64,000 bases of DNA from Massilia sp. UMI-21. Lineage in GTDB: Bacteria; Pseudomonadota; Gammaproteobacteria; Burkholderiales; Burkholderiaceae_D. The stretch spans positions 4,650,001-4,714,000 of the forward strand of contig CP063848.1 of assembly GCA_015277795.1 (NCBI GenBank). Reading direction: 5' to 3'. The translations under genes and the position numbers were made by a program. Below, piece by piece: positions 52,309 to 60,667 of the stretch. How positions within the stretch are numbered: the first letter of the stretch is position 1; every line of letters starts with the position of its first letter. The notes beneath the pieces are model-generated. The model was not told where the DNA came from and did no database searches. It saw only the letters and a list, made by a program, of their open reading frames with translations.

Positions 52309-52917
52309 ATGCTGCACATCGTCGACGACGAAGACGTCATTCGCGACGCGCTCGGCTGGCTGGCGCAATCGCGCGGCCTGGAAGCGCGCGGCTACGCGAG
52401 CGGCGAGGCCTTCCTCGACGCGGTCGGCGCGCCGAACGCCGGCGCCCTCGCTGCGGCCCAGGGCGCCCAGGGCCATTGCGTGCTGCTGGACGTGCGCATG
52501 CCCGGCATGAACGGTATCGCCGTTTTTGACCAACTGGTAAAAAATGGCCTGATCGGCCGCTTGCCGGTGATCTTCCTGACCGGTCACGGCGAGGTGCCGA
52601 TGGCGGTGGATTCGCTCAAGCGCGGCGCCTTCGACTTCTTCGAGAAACCCTTCAACGACAACGTGCTGATGGACCGCGTCGAGGAAGCGCTGGCGGCCTC
52701 GCGCAAGGCTTTCGATGCGGCCGTGGTGCAGGCGCGCCTGGCGACCCTGTCGGCGCGCGAGCGCGAAGTGCTCGACCTGATCCTGGCCGGCATGATGAAC
52801 AAGGTCGTGGCCGACAAGCTCGGCATCAGCATGCGTACGGTCGAGGTGCACCGGGCGCATATCTTCGACAAGATGCACGTCAAGACGGCGGTGGAACTGG
52901 CCGGTTTATTAAAGTAA
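52309..52917 (+). CDS. FixJ/DctR-type response regulator
   Basis: A 202-residue regulator. Receiver domain with phospho-acceptor Asp61 (VLLDVRMPG), acidic pocket IVDDED, Thr in FLTGHGEVP and Lys in EKPF. C-terminal LuxR-type helix-turn-helix (LSAREREVLDLILAGMMNKV, MRTVEVHRAHIF). Partner of the upstream kinase; together they probably control dicarboxylate uptake, possibly including the divergent dctP gene. Confidence 0.93.
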   Translation: MLHIVDDEDVIRDALGWLAQSRGLEARGYASGEAFLDAVGAPNAGALAAAQGAQGHCVLLDVRMPGMNGIAVFDQLVKNGLIGRLPVIFLTGHGEVPMAVDSLKRGAFDFFEKPFNDNVLMDRVEEALAASRKAFDAAVVQARLATLSAREREVLDLILAGMMNKVVADKLGISMRTVEVHRAHIFDKMHVKTAVELAGLLK

Positions 52918-52972
52918 CTTAAAGTAACTTCGCCGGCACGATCGCAGCGACGCAAGCGTTGCCGATCACCGC

Positions 52973-52993
52973 GTGGGCGAGGAACTCGCCCAC
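52973..52993. repeat. Perfect hairpin downstream of the response regulator
   Basis: GTGGGCGAG-GAA-CTCGCCCAC, a 9-bp stem followed by CCTGGGA. No T-run follows, so it is not a standard terminator. The GTGGGCG...CGCCCACCCT text recalls the palindromic repeat family arms. Confidence 0.5.
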
Positions 52994-53154
52994 CCTGGGA
53001 ACTTCCTGAACCGCCCCCAACTGCTCCCTGCACGCCTTCTTTTCGCGCGGCAAGCGTCCCTGCGGTTTGAAGGAAGCCTTGTAAAATGAACCGGAACGCC
53101 TTGCAGCCGATACATTCTGTGTTGGTTGCGGAGCTATTGCATTTAGGAATTCTC

Positions 53155-53532
53155 ATGAGCGAAAAAACAGTTGCAGACAAGATGTTCCTGAGGACGGCGA
53201 AGTCGATGCTGATCCTCAACGGCCAGGCCAATCCGGGCGTCGCGGCGCAGATGCCCGCGCAGATCGTCAAGGAAGGCGATGGCCCTTTCGACGTGATCCT
53301 GATGTTCGCGCTCAACCGCAAGGAGCTCGAGCAATACTTGCCGATCGCCAAAGAACGCCTGGGCGAAAAAGGCTCGCTCTGGATCGCCTACCTGAAGCAG
53401 ACCGCCTCGAAGGCCACCGACATCCACCGCGATTCGATCAATGCCTATGCCAAGGAAAACGGCATCACCGCGGTGGCAATGATTTCGATCGACGGCGATT
53501 GGTCCGGTCTACGCCTCAAGCGCATCGAGTAA
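53155..53532 (+). CDS. DUF3052-like protein
   Basis: A 125-residue protein, MSEKTVADKMFLRTAKSMLI..., with FDVILMFALNRKELEQYLP and GEKGSLWIAYLKQ, resembling DUF3052-type small proteins of unknown role. TTAGGAATTCTC precedes the ATG at 53155. It stops just before the 77-bp repeat that begins the small island. Confidence 0.7.
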   Translation: MSEKTVADKMFLRTAKSMLILNGQANPGVAAQMPAQIVKEGDGPFDVILMFALNRKELEQYLPIAKERLGEKGSLWIAYLKQTASKATDIHRDSINAYAKENGITAVAMISIDGDWSGLRLKRIE

Positions 53533-53609
53533 GAGCAATGGGATGGACGCCCCTTCCCGTAAAGGCATCGATATCTCGAATTGGATGTATCGAGCAAGCG
53601 CTTGAACCG
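53533..53609. repeat. 77-bp direct repeat, copy A
   Basis: Starts GAGCAATGGGATGGACGCCC and ends ATCGAGCAAGCGCTTGAACC. It aligns without gaps to 55145-55221, about 64 of 77 positions identical. It begins at the base after the DUF3052-like stop and ends 15 bp before the IS110-type start. Confidence 0.85.
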
Positions 53610-53624
53610 AGGGGGACGTCATTC

Positions 53625-53738
53625 ATGAAGATGACGACAGTCGCATTGAGCTGGCAAAGAATGTTTTCCAGGTCCACGGGGTAGCGGACCTGTGTGTGTT
53701 TGCCCTGTCTTTGCCGTGTCACCGACTTCAGCGATTAG
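53625..53738 (+). pseudogene. IS110-family transposase start, frameshifted relic
   Basis: Reads MKMTTV from the ATG at 53625, then, after a one-base shift, IELAKNVFQVHGV, the RuvC-like N-terminus common to IS110 transposases (the family text is M-K-M-T-T-V-G-I-D-L-A-K-N-V-F-Q-V-H-G-V). The Asp of the catalytic D-L pair is Glu and the frame then ends; no later transposase domain is seen. Downstream sequence is unrelated. Confidence 0.7.
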
Positions 53739-54188
53739 TTACGTGCCGCCATAAAGAGGGGGGTCGGTGCTTGGGTCGAAGATGGCTAACCGGCGCTTGA
53801 CGTATCGCGCATCGATGATCGCTAATGCTCGAATAACTTGATTGTTGTGTTCTGATATTTGCTCGACTGTCAGGCTGAGACCGCAGAATGGATCCTCGTT
53901 CATCTGCTCAAGTAGAAACATACCGCTGGCGTCCATGACGGGCCACGCCGGTTCGTATGCCTGTGCAGGGATAGAACCATCGGCACGATTCTTCGCTCTC
54001 AAACCCGCAAGCGAAGACAAATAATCCGGCGATCCGGCGCAGAAGATTCGGTTACCGCGCGAACTGATCCAGAATTTTCCTTCTTGGTCATGAGAATGGC
54101 GATATCGTGTCTGCTTAAGATCGATATCTGCCGCGACGCTCGTAGCGAAGTGATCCGTTAGCTGCTCTTTAAGCTGTGACCATCGCAT
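53739..54188 (-). CDS. SF0329-like hypothetical protein
   Basis: A 149-residue cytoplasmic protein (MRWSQLKEQLTDHFATSVAA, then LKQTRYRHSHDQEGKFWISS). The N-terminal pattern is similar to the uncharacterised SF0329 family, and the low GC content suggests acquisition. An unrelated second gene follows in the same orientation. The ATG at 54188 matches that family start; the longer frame is not supported. Function unknown. Confidence 0.5.
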   Translation of the reverse strand: MRWSQLKEQLTDHFATSVAADIDLKQTRYRHSHDQEGKFWISSRGNRIFCAGSPDYLSSLAGLRAKNRADGSIPAQAYEPAWPVMDASGMFLLEQMNEDPFCGLSLTVEQISEHNNQVIRALAIIDARYVKRRLAIFDPSTDPPLYGGT

Positions 54189-54311
54189 GATCCCCGAGAT
54201 TGCAATGTGCTCCAGGAAGAGTCTTGATCGCTGCGGCCTCAAATCAGGCGTTTCTCTCGCTTGCCTGCTCGCTCATCTGTTTCACCCGATGTTGAGCCGG
54301 CGACCTGTGCA

Positions 54312-55016
54312 CTATTTTTTGGTCGGCGGAAAAGCGTCGAACAGCGGTCGGCGGCGAGCTGCTGGACGTTGTTTCAATTCGCGACGCCTAGCGGGGAAGT
54401 GCATCGTGCTGGCCAACAGACCAACCGCGATGCCGAACGCCACATCGTCGAGCAGACTACTCTTTCCATACCACGGTTCGAGCGGAGGTTGCACCGTACA
54501 CGATATTCCCTCGATCCTGACACAGTGCAGGATTTCCAGGTTCTCGTTCCTTGCATGCTCCTCTTGGGCCCAATGTACGGTCTTGGGCGCTTCCTTTACC
54601 GCATGTTCATCTGCGTACCAGAGAAACGCTCCAAGTATGAAACTCATGGAAACGACCACGGCCCAGGTTTTCCAGCGCTCGATTTTTAACGGCTTCTCGA
54701 TGAGGGGCGGGAAAAATATTGCCAAACCAGCGACATTAAGCAGACGAAATGCGATCCAGATATTCGGGTATTGATAAAGTTCCGGCGCCTCCCGCCAGAC
54801 GTGCACGCCTGCGATGATCTGGTAGACAAGCATTACGCAGCACACCCATTTTTTCTCGGACTCACGCTCGTCTGAATTAATGAAAACCGACAGCGAAAGC
54901 ATGAAGAAAACAGCGATCCAGACGGGATGAGGGCCTTTCAGGCTGTAGACGAGAAGCCCAGCAATAGCTGGCCAAGCTACTGCCAGGTGGAAGCTGCGTA
55001 CCTTCGCTTTTGACAT
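54312..55016 (-). CDS. Hypothetical multi-pass membrane protein
   Basis: A 234-residue protein with about five hydrophobic helices (AVAWPAIAGLLVYSL; PVWIAVFFMLSLSVFI; CVMLVYQIIAGV; FRLLNVAGLAIFFPP; WAVVVSMSFILGAFLWYA) and a cytoplasmic or periplasmic Cys-containing C-terminal part. The ATG at 55016 (MSKAKVRSF) begins before the first helix. Low GC; no family recognised. It shares its orientation with the SF0329-like gene, 123 bp away. Confidence 0.5.
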   Translation of the reverse strand: MSKAKVRSFHLAVAWPAIAGLLVYSLKGPHPVWIAVFFMLSLSVFINSDERESEKKWVCCVMLVYQIIAGVHVWREAPELYQYPNIWIAFRLLNVAGLAIFFPPLIEKPLKIERWKTWAVVVSMSFILGAFLWYADEHAVKEAPKTVHWAQEEHARNENLEILHCVRIEGISCTVQPPLEPWYGKSSLLDDVAFGIAVGLLASTMHFPARRRELKQRPAARRRPLFDAFPPTKK

Positions 55017-55456
55017 AGTCGAATAGCCCGATTTTTGAATTGCGAGATTGTATTCGAAATACTGGCGGGACAAAATTGTCACGAAAATTTCGGCAGCGCA
55101 CAGCAGGCGAGCTCGATGGCTTGTATGTCACTATCCTCGGCTTGGAGCAATGGGACGGACGCCCCCTCACGTAACGGCATCAATGTGCCAAAGTGAATGT
55201 ATCGAGCAAGCACTTGAGCCGGGTAAGACCGTGGTTGGTAAAGCCCGCTGTCACGCTGGCACGTGAAGTGCAATAAGGCGATAGCGACACCGGCCAGCAG
55301 ATCCCTTCAGCGGCCGCGGTAAAGCGCCGCACACGTAGTCCGCTTGTACGGTTGCAATCTTTACCTTCACGCTGTCGCGCATTGCGTGTTTCGTAAACCG
55401 GCGGCGTCCATGTACGCCTGCCAATTCCCCCTCTGGCTGCGTTGCATCGTCTTGCC
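55017..55456. other. Right edge of the small island
   Basis: A 440-bp gap containing the second 77-bp repeat (55145-55221). The rest, between the repeat and queG, has no clear gene; it may hold further insertion-sequence debris. Confidence 0.45.
55145..55221. repeat. 77-bp direct repeat, copy B
   Basis: Starts GAGCAATGGGACGGACGCCC and ends ATCGAGCAAGCACTTGAGCC. Same orientation and length as copy A at 53533, no gaps. No transposase text follows it. Confidence 0.85.
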
Positions 55457-56572
55457 TTAGGGGTTTTGCCAGGCGCCCTCAACGCCATGCTGGTCCAAGG
55501 CCCAGCACACGTGCTCGCGCACCAGGCTCGATGGATGGCCCGCCCGCGCACGCAGCGCGGCGACGATCGCCGCATCGCCCTTGAAGCCTGCGCCGGCGGC
55601 GGCATTGCCCAGCCCTACCGCCAGATTGCGCAGCCAGCGCTCATGGCCGATGCGCCGGATCGGACTGCCTTCCATCCGGCGGTTGAATTCCGCTTCTTCC
55701 CACCCGAACAGCTCGACCATGCCGGCCTCGCCGAGTCCGTTGCGCTCGTCGAAGTCGGGCAGCATGGCGCGCTGCGCGAACTTGTTCCAGGGGCAGGCCA
55801 GCTGGCAGTCGTCGCAACCGTAGATGCGGTTGCCGATCAGCGCGCGGAATTCCTCCGGAATGCTGCCCTTGAGTTCAATGGTCAGGTAGGAAATGCAGCG
55901 CCGCGCATCCAGGCGGCCGGGGCCGAGGATGGCCGCGGTCGGGCAGACCTCGATGCAGGCCTGGCATTGCCCGCAGTGGGCGCCCGTGGGCGGGTCGATG
56001 GGCAGGGGCAGGTCGACCAGGATCTCGCCGATGAAGAAGGTCGAACCGGCCGCGCGCGACAGCAGCAGGGTGTGCTTGCCACGCCAGCCCAGGCCGGCTT
56101 TTTCGGCCAGCGGCAATTCCATCACCGGCGCCGAGTCGGTAAATACCCGGTAGCCCAGCTCGCCCACCGCCGCCTTGACCCGCTCGGCCAGGGCCTGCAG
56201 CCGGTTGCGCAGCACCTTGTGGTAGTCGCGGCCGCGCGCATACACCGAGACCACGGCGGCGCCGGGCTCCAGCTGGCGCTGCGCCTCGATCGCGCGCCAG
56301 TCCTCGCCACGGCGCATGGGCAGGTAATCCATGCGTGCGACGATGGCGCGCACCGTGCCCGGCACCAGCTCGCCGGGCCGCGCACGCTTCATGCCGTGGC
56401 TTGCCATATAATCCATCTCGCCATGGCAACCAGCATCCAGCCAGGCCTGCAGGCCGGCTTCCGCATGCGCCAGGTCGACGTCCGCGATGCGCACGTCGGC
56501 GAAACCGAGCTCCGCGCCCCATGTCTTGATGGTGCGGGCAAGCGCGTGCAGGTCGGGGGAAGATGTCACCAT
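55457..56572 (-). CDS. queG: Epoxyqueuosine reductase QueG
   Basis: Last step of queuosine tRNA modification: cobalamin- and iron-sulfur-dependent reduction of epoxyqueuosine. 371 residues. Two 4Fe-4S sites are visible (CGQCQACIEVCP and YGCDDCQLACPWN), with RDYHKVLRNRLQ and FTDSAPVMELPLAEKAGLGW upstream. Length is typical. The ATG at 56572 (MVTSSPDLHALA) is the start. It is divergent from tsaE. Confidence 0.95.
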   Translation of the reverse strand: MVTSSPDLHALARTIKTWGAELGFADVRIADVDLAHAEAGLQAWLDAGCHGEMDYMASHGMKRARPGELVPGTVRAIVARMDYLPMRRGEDWRAIEAQRQLEPGAAVVSVYARGRDYHKVLRNRLQALAERVKAAVGELGYRVFTDSAPVMELPLAEKAGLGWRGKHTLLLSRAAGSTFFIGEILVDLPLPIDPPTGAHCGQCQACIEVCPTAAILGPGRLDARRCISYLTIELKGSIPEEFRALIGNRIYGCDDCQLACPWNKFAQRAMLPDFDERNGLGEAGMVELFGWEEAEFNRRMEGSPIRRIGHERWLRNLAVGLGNAAAGAGFKGDAAIVAALRARAGHPSSLVREHVCWALDQHGVEGAWQNP

Positions 56573-56651
56573 GGCAGGATGAAACGACGCGGCGGCAACT
56601 GCCGCGCAGAATCAGTAAGTACGCTATTCACTAAGTACGCTATTTTATTCG

Positions 56652-57140
56652 ATGCAGCCTTTCAAAGCCTATTTGCCCGACGAATCCGCCACCGCCGCAT
56701 TGGGCCAGGCGCTGTCGCGCGCCCTCCTGCCCGGCCTGGTGATCTACCTGCACGGCGAGCTCGGGGCCGGGAAGACGGCGCTCACCCGCGCCCTGATCCA
56801 GGCGGCCGGGCACAAGGGCACGGTCAAGAGCCCCACCTACACCTTGTCCGAACCCTACCGCGTCGAGGTGGACGGCAAGCTCATACACATCATCCACTAC
56901 GACCTGTACCGGATGTCCAGCCCGGAAGAATTCCTGGATGCGGGCTTTCGCGAAGACTTCGACGGCAAGAATGTCTGCATCGTCGAATGGCCCGAAAAAG
57001 GCGAGCCCGTGTTGCCCCCACCCGACGTTCGTTTGTTGCTGAACGTCAGCGGTCTCGGGCGTGAGGTAGAATTGCAGGCGTTGTCTCAACCAGGCCTGCT
57101 ATGCCTCGACCGTCTCGCCTACCCTCCGCCGACTCCCTGA
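56652..57140 (+). CDS. tsaE: tRNA threonylcarbamoyladenosine synthesis ATPase TsaE
   Basis: A 162-residue P-loop protein required for t6A37 with TsaD, TsaB. Walker A HGELGAGKTALTRAL, KSPTYTLSEPY and IVEWPEKGE are the family signatures. It overlaps the start of the amidase gene by 40 bp in another frame, so the two are translationally linked, as in many beta-proteobacteria. Confidence 0.95.
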   Translation: MQPFKAYLPDESATAALGQALSRALLPGLVIYLHGELGAGKTALTRALIQAAGHKGTVKSPTYTLSEPYRVEVDGKLIHIIHYDLYRMSSPEEFLDAGFREDFDGKNVCIVEWPEKGEPVLPPPDVRLLLNVSGLGREVELQALSQPGLLCLDRLAYPPPTP

Positions 57141-58525
57141 TTCCTGCGCCGCCAGGCTGCGCGCGCCGCCGCACCCTGCTCAAGGCCGGCGGCACGCTGC
57201 TGCTGTCGGTGATGGCGCCGCTGCCGGCCAGCGCCGCGCAGATCCTGGCCGTGCGGGTCTGGCCCGCGCCCGACTACACCCGCGTGACGCTGGAAAACGA
57301 CAGCGAGCTCAAGACCGAACACTTCCTCATCACCGACCCGCCGCGGCTGGTGGTCGACATCGATGGGCTGGGCCTGAACGAAACATTGAGGAGCCTGGTC
57401 GCCAAGGTCGAGTCGAACGACCCTTATATCAAGCAGGTGCGGGTCGGCCAGAACCGGCCGAACGTGGTGCGCCTGGTGTTCGACCTGAAGGAAGAAATCA
57501 AGCCGCAGGTGTTTACGCTGGCCCCGGTGGCCGGCTACAAGCACCGCCTGATCTTCGACCTGTATCCGATGCAGCCGGTCGACCCGATCGCCGCGCTGAT
57601 CGAAAAGGGCGAGTGGAGCACCGACCCCGCCGCGGCCGCGGACAGCGCCAACCCGGCCTCGCCGCTGCCGGCGCCGCCGCCGGCCCAGACCCAGGCCGCG
57701 CCCGATGCCATCGCCAAGCTCGAAGCCGAGATGTCGGCGCTGAACGGCACGCCGCCGCCGCACGCGGTGCAGCCGACGCCGTCGAAGGGCGTCGCCAAGG
57801 CGCCGCAAAAGGTGGTGCGCATGGTGACCATTGCGCTCGACCCCGGCCACGGCGGCGAAGATCCCGGCGCGATCGGCGCCAGCGGCAGCCGCGAGAAGGA
57901 CATCGTGCTGGCCGTGGCCAAGCGGCTCAAGGCCAAGCTGGAACAGATGCCGAACACGCGCGTGATGCTCACCCGCGACGGCGACTATTTCGTGCCGCTG
58001 GGCCAGCGCGTGCAGAAGGCGCGCAAGGTGCAGGCCGACCTGTTCGTGTCGATCCACGCCGATGCCTGGGTCTCGCCCACGGCGCGCGGCTCCTCGGTGT
58101 TCGTGCTGTCCGAAAAAGGCGCCAGCTCGAGCGCGGCGCGCTGGCTGGCGAACGACCAGAACAAGGCCGACCTGATCGGCGGCGCCAATTTCGCGGTGCA
58201 GGACAAGCAGATCGCCAGCGTGCTGTTCGACCTGTCCACCACGGCCCAGATCAACGACAGCCTCAAGCTCGGCAAGGCCGTGCTGAGCGAAATCGGCGGC
58301 ATCAATCGCCTGCACAAGGCCGCGGTCGAGCAGGCCGGCTTCGCAGTGCTGAAAGCGCCTGACATTCCGTCGATTCTGGTAGAAACTGCATTCATCTCGA
58401 ACCCGCACGAAGAAGCCAAGCTGCGCGACGACGGCTACCAGAACCAGTTGGCCGACGCCATCACCAAGGGCATCAAGCGCTACTTCGCCGACAATCCGCC
58501 GATGGCCAAGAGCCGCCAGACCTGA
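57101..58525 (+). CDS. amiC: N-acetylmuramoyl-L-alanine amidase AmiC
   Basis: Peptidoglycan amidase for daughter-cell separation. 474 residues. A twin-arginine-like signal (ARRRTLLKAGG, about 20-48), an AMIN targeting domain (about 48-155), a Pro/Ala-rich linker, then an Amidase_3 catalytic domain (about 240-465) with zinc ligands in LDPGHGGEDPGA (His250), the Glu in SREKDIVL and SIHADA, and the catalytic Glu in LVETAFISNP. Export by the Tat system is likely, as in E. coli AmiC. It overlaps tsaE. Confidence 0.93.
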   Translation: MPRPSRLPSADSLIPAPPGCARRRTLLKAGGTLLLSVMAPLPASAAQILAVRVWPAPDYTRVTLENDSELKTEHFLITDPPRLVVDIDGLGLNETLRSLVAKVESNDPYIKQVRVGQNRPNVVRLVFDLKEEIKPQVFTLAPVAGYKHRLIFDLYPMQPVDPIAALIEKGEWSTDPAAAADSANPASPLPAPPPAQTQAAPDAIAKLEAEMSALNGTPPPHAVQPTPSKGVAKAPQKVVRMVTIALDPGHGGEDPGAIGASGSREKDIVLAVAKRLKAKLEQMPNTRVMLTRDGDYFVPLGQRVQKARKVQADLFVSIHADAWVSPTARGSSVFVLSEKGASSSAARWLANDQNKADLIGGANFAVQDKQIASVLFDLSTTAQINDSLKLGKAVLSEIGGINRLHKAAVEQAGFAVLKAPDIPSILVETAFISNPHEEAKLRDDGYQNQLADAITKGIKRYFADNPPMAKSRQT

Positions 58526-58538
58526 GCCCAAGCACACC

Positions 58539-59339
58539 ATGACCCTCGCGATCCATACCAGCTTCGGGCAGCTGCCCGCGATCCGCGTCCAGGCCCCGGA
58601 CGGGGCCGAGGCCACCGTTACCCTGTACGGCGCCCACCTGGTCTCGTGGAAGGGCGCCGACGGCCGCGAGCGCATGTTCCTGAGCGAGAAATCGGCGCTC
58701 GACGGCAGCCGCGCCATCCGTGGCGGCGTGCCGGTGATCTTTCCGCAGTTCGCGCAGCAGGGCAAGGGCATGCGCCATGGCTTCGCGCGCGTCAGCAACT
58801 GGCGCCTGGAAGACAGCGGACTGGAAGACGACGGCACGGCCTGGGCCATGTTCGACCTGGCCGCGGGCGACCTGCCCACCAGCGTGGCCGACGCCTGGCC
58901 GCATACCTTCGCGCTGTCGCTGCGCGTGGCGGTGCGCGCCAACCGGCTGGACATGACGCTCGCGGTGCGCAACCTCGGCGCCGCGCCCTTCCCGTTCTCG
59001 GCGGCGCTGCACACCTACCACCTGGTGCCGGACGTGTGCGAGGTGCGCATCGAGGGCATCTCGTCGGACGAGATCTCGATCATCGACAAGCTGGACGAGG
59101 TGTATCCGCACGTGACGGGGCGCGCCCAGCTGGCGACCAGCGCGGGCGCCCTGGTGCTGGAGCAGTCCGGATTCACCGACGCGGTGGTCTGGAACCCGGG
59201 CGCGGTGGACGCGGCGGCGCTGCCGGACATGGAAAACGACGACTACAAGCGCTTCGTGTGCATCGAACCGGCCCTGCTCGATCCGGTGACGCTGGAGGCG
59301 GGGCAAAGCTGGACCGGGACGTACCGGGTCAGCCAATAA
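58539..59339 (+). CDS. Glucose-6-phosphate 1-epimerase (D-hexose-6-phosphate mutarotase)
   Basis: A 266-residue YeaD-type mutarotase that interconverts anomers of hexose-6-phosphates. Signatures are LYGAHLVSWKGADGRERMFL, GGVPVIFPQFAQQGKGMRHGFAR (catalytic His) and the later NPGAVDAAA with the catalytic Glu. It starts 13 bp after amiC. A palindromic repeat follows immediately after the stop. Confidence 0.9.
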   Translation: MTLAIHTSFGQLPAIRVQAPDGAEATVTLYGAHLVSWKGADGRERMFLSEKSALDGSRAIRGGVPVIFPQFAQQGKGMRHGFARVSNWRLEDSGLEDDGTAWAMFDLAAGDLPTSVADAWPHTFALSLRVAVRANRLDMTLAVRNLGAAPFPFSAALHTYHLVPDVCEVRIEGISSDEISIIDKLDEVYPHVTGRAQLATSAGALVLEQSGFTDAVVWNPGAVDAAALPDMENDDYKRFVCIEPALLDPVTLEAGQSWTGTYRVSQ

Positions 59340-59341
59340 GC

Positions 59342-59463
59342 AGGGTGGTCCGGGGCGCGTAGCCGGCTCGGCCGGCCGCGCGTTCAGATCACGGTGATGC
59401 TGCCTGCGCGACCATTTTTTGTCTAACGATCACCGCGCGGTCGGCAAAGCCGACCACCCTACA
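59342..59463. repeat. Palindromic intergenic repeat, copy after the mutarotase gene
   Basis: AGGGTGGTCC...GGCCGCGCGTTCAGA at the left and CACCGCGCGGTCGGC...GCCGACCACCCTAC at the right, 122 bp. It fills the whole gap between two convergent genes: it begins 2 bp after the mutarotase stop and ends 3 bp before the carbonic anhydrase stop. Confidence 0.87.
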
Positions 59464-59465
59464 AC

Positions 59466-60545
59466 TCAGTTGGACTCCTTGATCATCCTGCCATTACTCG
59501 GCTGGATCGGCCGCGCGTTCAGCGGATACAAGCGCGAGAACAGCGCCATCTGCGCCGGCGAGGCCTGCATCGGCTGCTTCATGACGATCCACAGCACGTC
59601 CTCGGTGCAAGGCGGTTCGGTGAGCGAGCCCATGTAGGTGAAGTATTCGCGCCGCTCCGGCAGGGCCTCGTTGGGATCGATCACGATCGACGGCGACACG
59701 GTCTGCTGCTTCTCCAGCGGCAGGTGGTTCCACACGGTCTGGATCAGCGGATTGGCCCGCCCGCGCTCGAGCAGCACGGCCAGCACCAGCAGCTTGCCTT
59801 CGAAGCTGCGGTGCACCAGGTGGATCACCATCTCGGTGCCCTTGCCGTTGATGCGCTCTTCCGACGGACGGTGGAAGTGGAACTGCTGCAGCTCGTAGCT
59901 CATGTTGCCGACCGTGAGGAAGTTGCCGCCGCCGACCGTCACCTGGATGGTGTGGCCGTTGTCGATCTCGCGGAACGAACTCGGGTGGTAATCGAAGACG
60001 ATCTGCTCGAGGTCGACCTTGATGCCGTCGCGCAGGTCGATCGGCGACTGGCGGTTGCCGGTGCTGCAGCGGGCCCAGTTCGAATTGATGTTGGACCAGT
60101 TGGCCGGACCGTACTCGCCCTCGTAGGACCAGTGGGTGCCGTTCTTCGGCTTGTTGGCGGCGGCGATCGCGGCTTCGGCTTCCTTGCGGCGCCTGGCGTC
60201 GGCGATGCGCCTCGCCTTGGCGGCCGCGGCGGCGCGGGCGGCCTGCTGCTCGCGCAGCTGGGCCAGGCGCTCGGCGATACGCACCGAGAGGTCGACTTCC
60301 GATTGTTCGTCGTCGGCGGCGGGCGTGGCTGCCGCGGGCGCAGCGCGCGCAGCGGCGGCGCTGCGGGCGTCGGCGGCGGCAGCCAGGGCCTTGATGTCCG
60401 GCTTGGCGGCGCTGGCGCTGGCCTTGCCTTCGAGAATGGCCTTGACGTCGGCCGTCTTGCCGTCGGCGGGCTTGGGAGCGGAGTCGCTCGCGCTTGCGCC
60501 TGCCATGGCAAGGCTGCAAGCGAACAGGGCGATGAGGTGGCGCAT
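59466..60545 (-). CDS. Alpha-carbonic anhydrase with long Ala-rich N-terminal extension
   Basis: A 359-residue exported alpha-class carbonic anhydrase. Signal peptide about 1-19 (MRHLIALFACSLAMAGASA). Residues about 20-135 are Ala/Lys/Arg/Glu-rich and predict a long helix or coiled coil (REQQAARAAAAAKARRIADA). The catalytic domain covers about 140-359: WSYEGEYGPANW, NRQSPIDLRD, the zinc pair QQFHFHRPSEE, the third His in MVIHLVHRSF, and the Thr-gate LTEPPCTEDVLWIVM. All zinc ligands look intact. The extension is unusual and may anchor or space the enzyme in the envelope. Confidence 0.9.
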   Translation of the reverse strand: MRHLIALFACSLAMAGASASDSAPKPADGKTADVKAILEGKASASAAKPDIKALAAAADARSAAAARAAPAAATPAADDEQSEVDLSVRIAERLAQLREQQAARAAAAAKARRIADARRRKEAEAAIAAANKPKNGTHWSYEGEYGPANWSNINSNWARCSTGNRQSPIDLRDGIKVDLEQIVFDYHPSSFREIDNGHTIQVTVGGGNFLTVGNMSYELQQFHFHRPSEERINGKGTEMVIHLVHRSFEGKLLVLAVLLERGRANPLIQTVWNHLPLEKQQTVSPSIVIDPNEALPERREYFTYMGSLTEPPCTEDVLWIVMKQPMQASPAQMALFSRLYPLNARPIQPSNGRMIKESN

Positions 60546-60667
60546 GAGAATCCAGGAATGAGGCTGTCCTCATGCTTATCGGCAACAGGCGGGCGAAACT
60601 TGAGTGCGCTACAACGACAACGCCCCGAAAATATCGGGGCGCTGTGAGAATGACAAGCGGCGCGTGC

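Noticed and set aside
50127..52340. Extension of the dctP frame far upstream across the kinase gene
   Set aside because: It is antisense to the well-supported sensor kinase; the DctP signal peptide marks the true start.
52910..52929. Two tandem copies of TAAAGTAACT across the response-regulator stop codon
   Set aside because: Too short to interpret; likely a chance local duplication.
52973..52993. Hairpin after the response regulator as a terminator
   Set aside because: The 9-bp stem is perfect but no T-run follows, so it is listed as a repeat only.
55223..55456. Possible gene between the second 77-bp repeat and queG
   Set aside because: Reading frames there are short, lack ribosome sites and show no family features.
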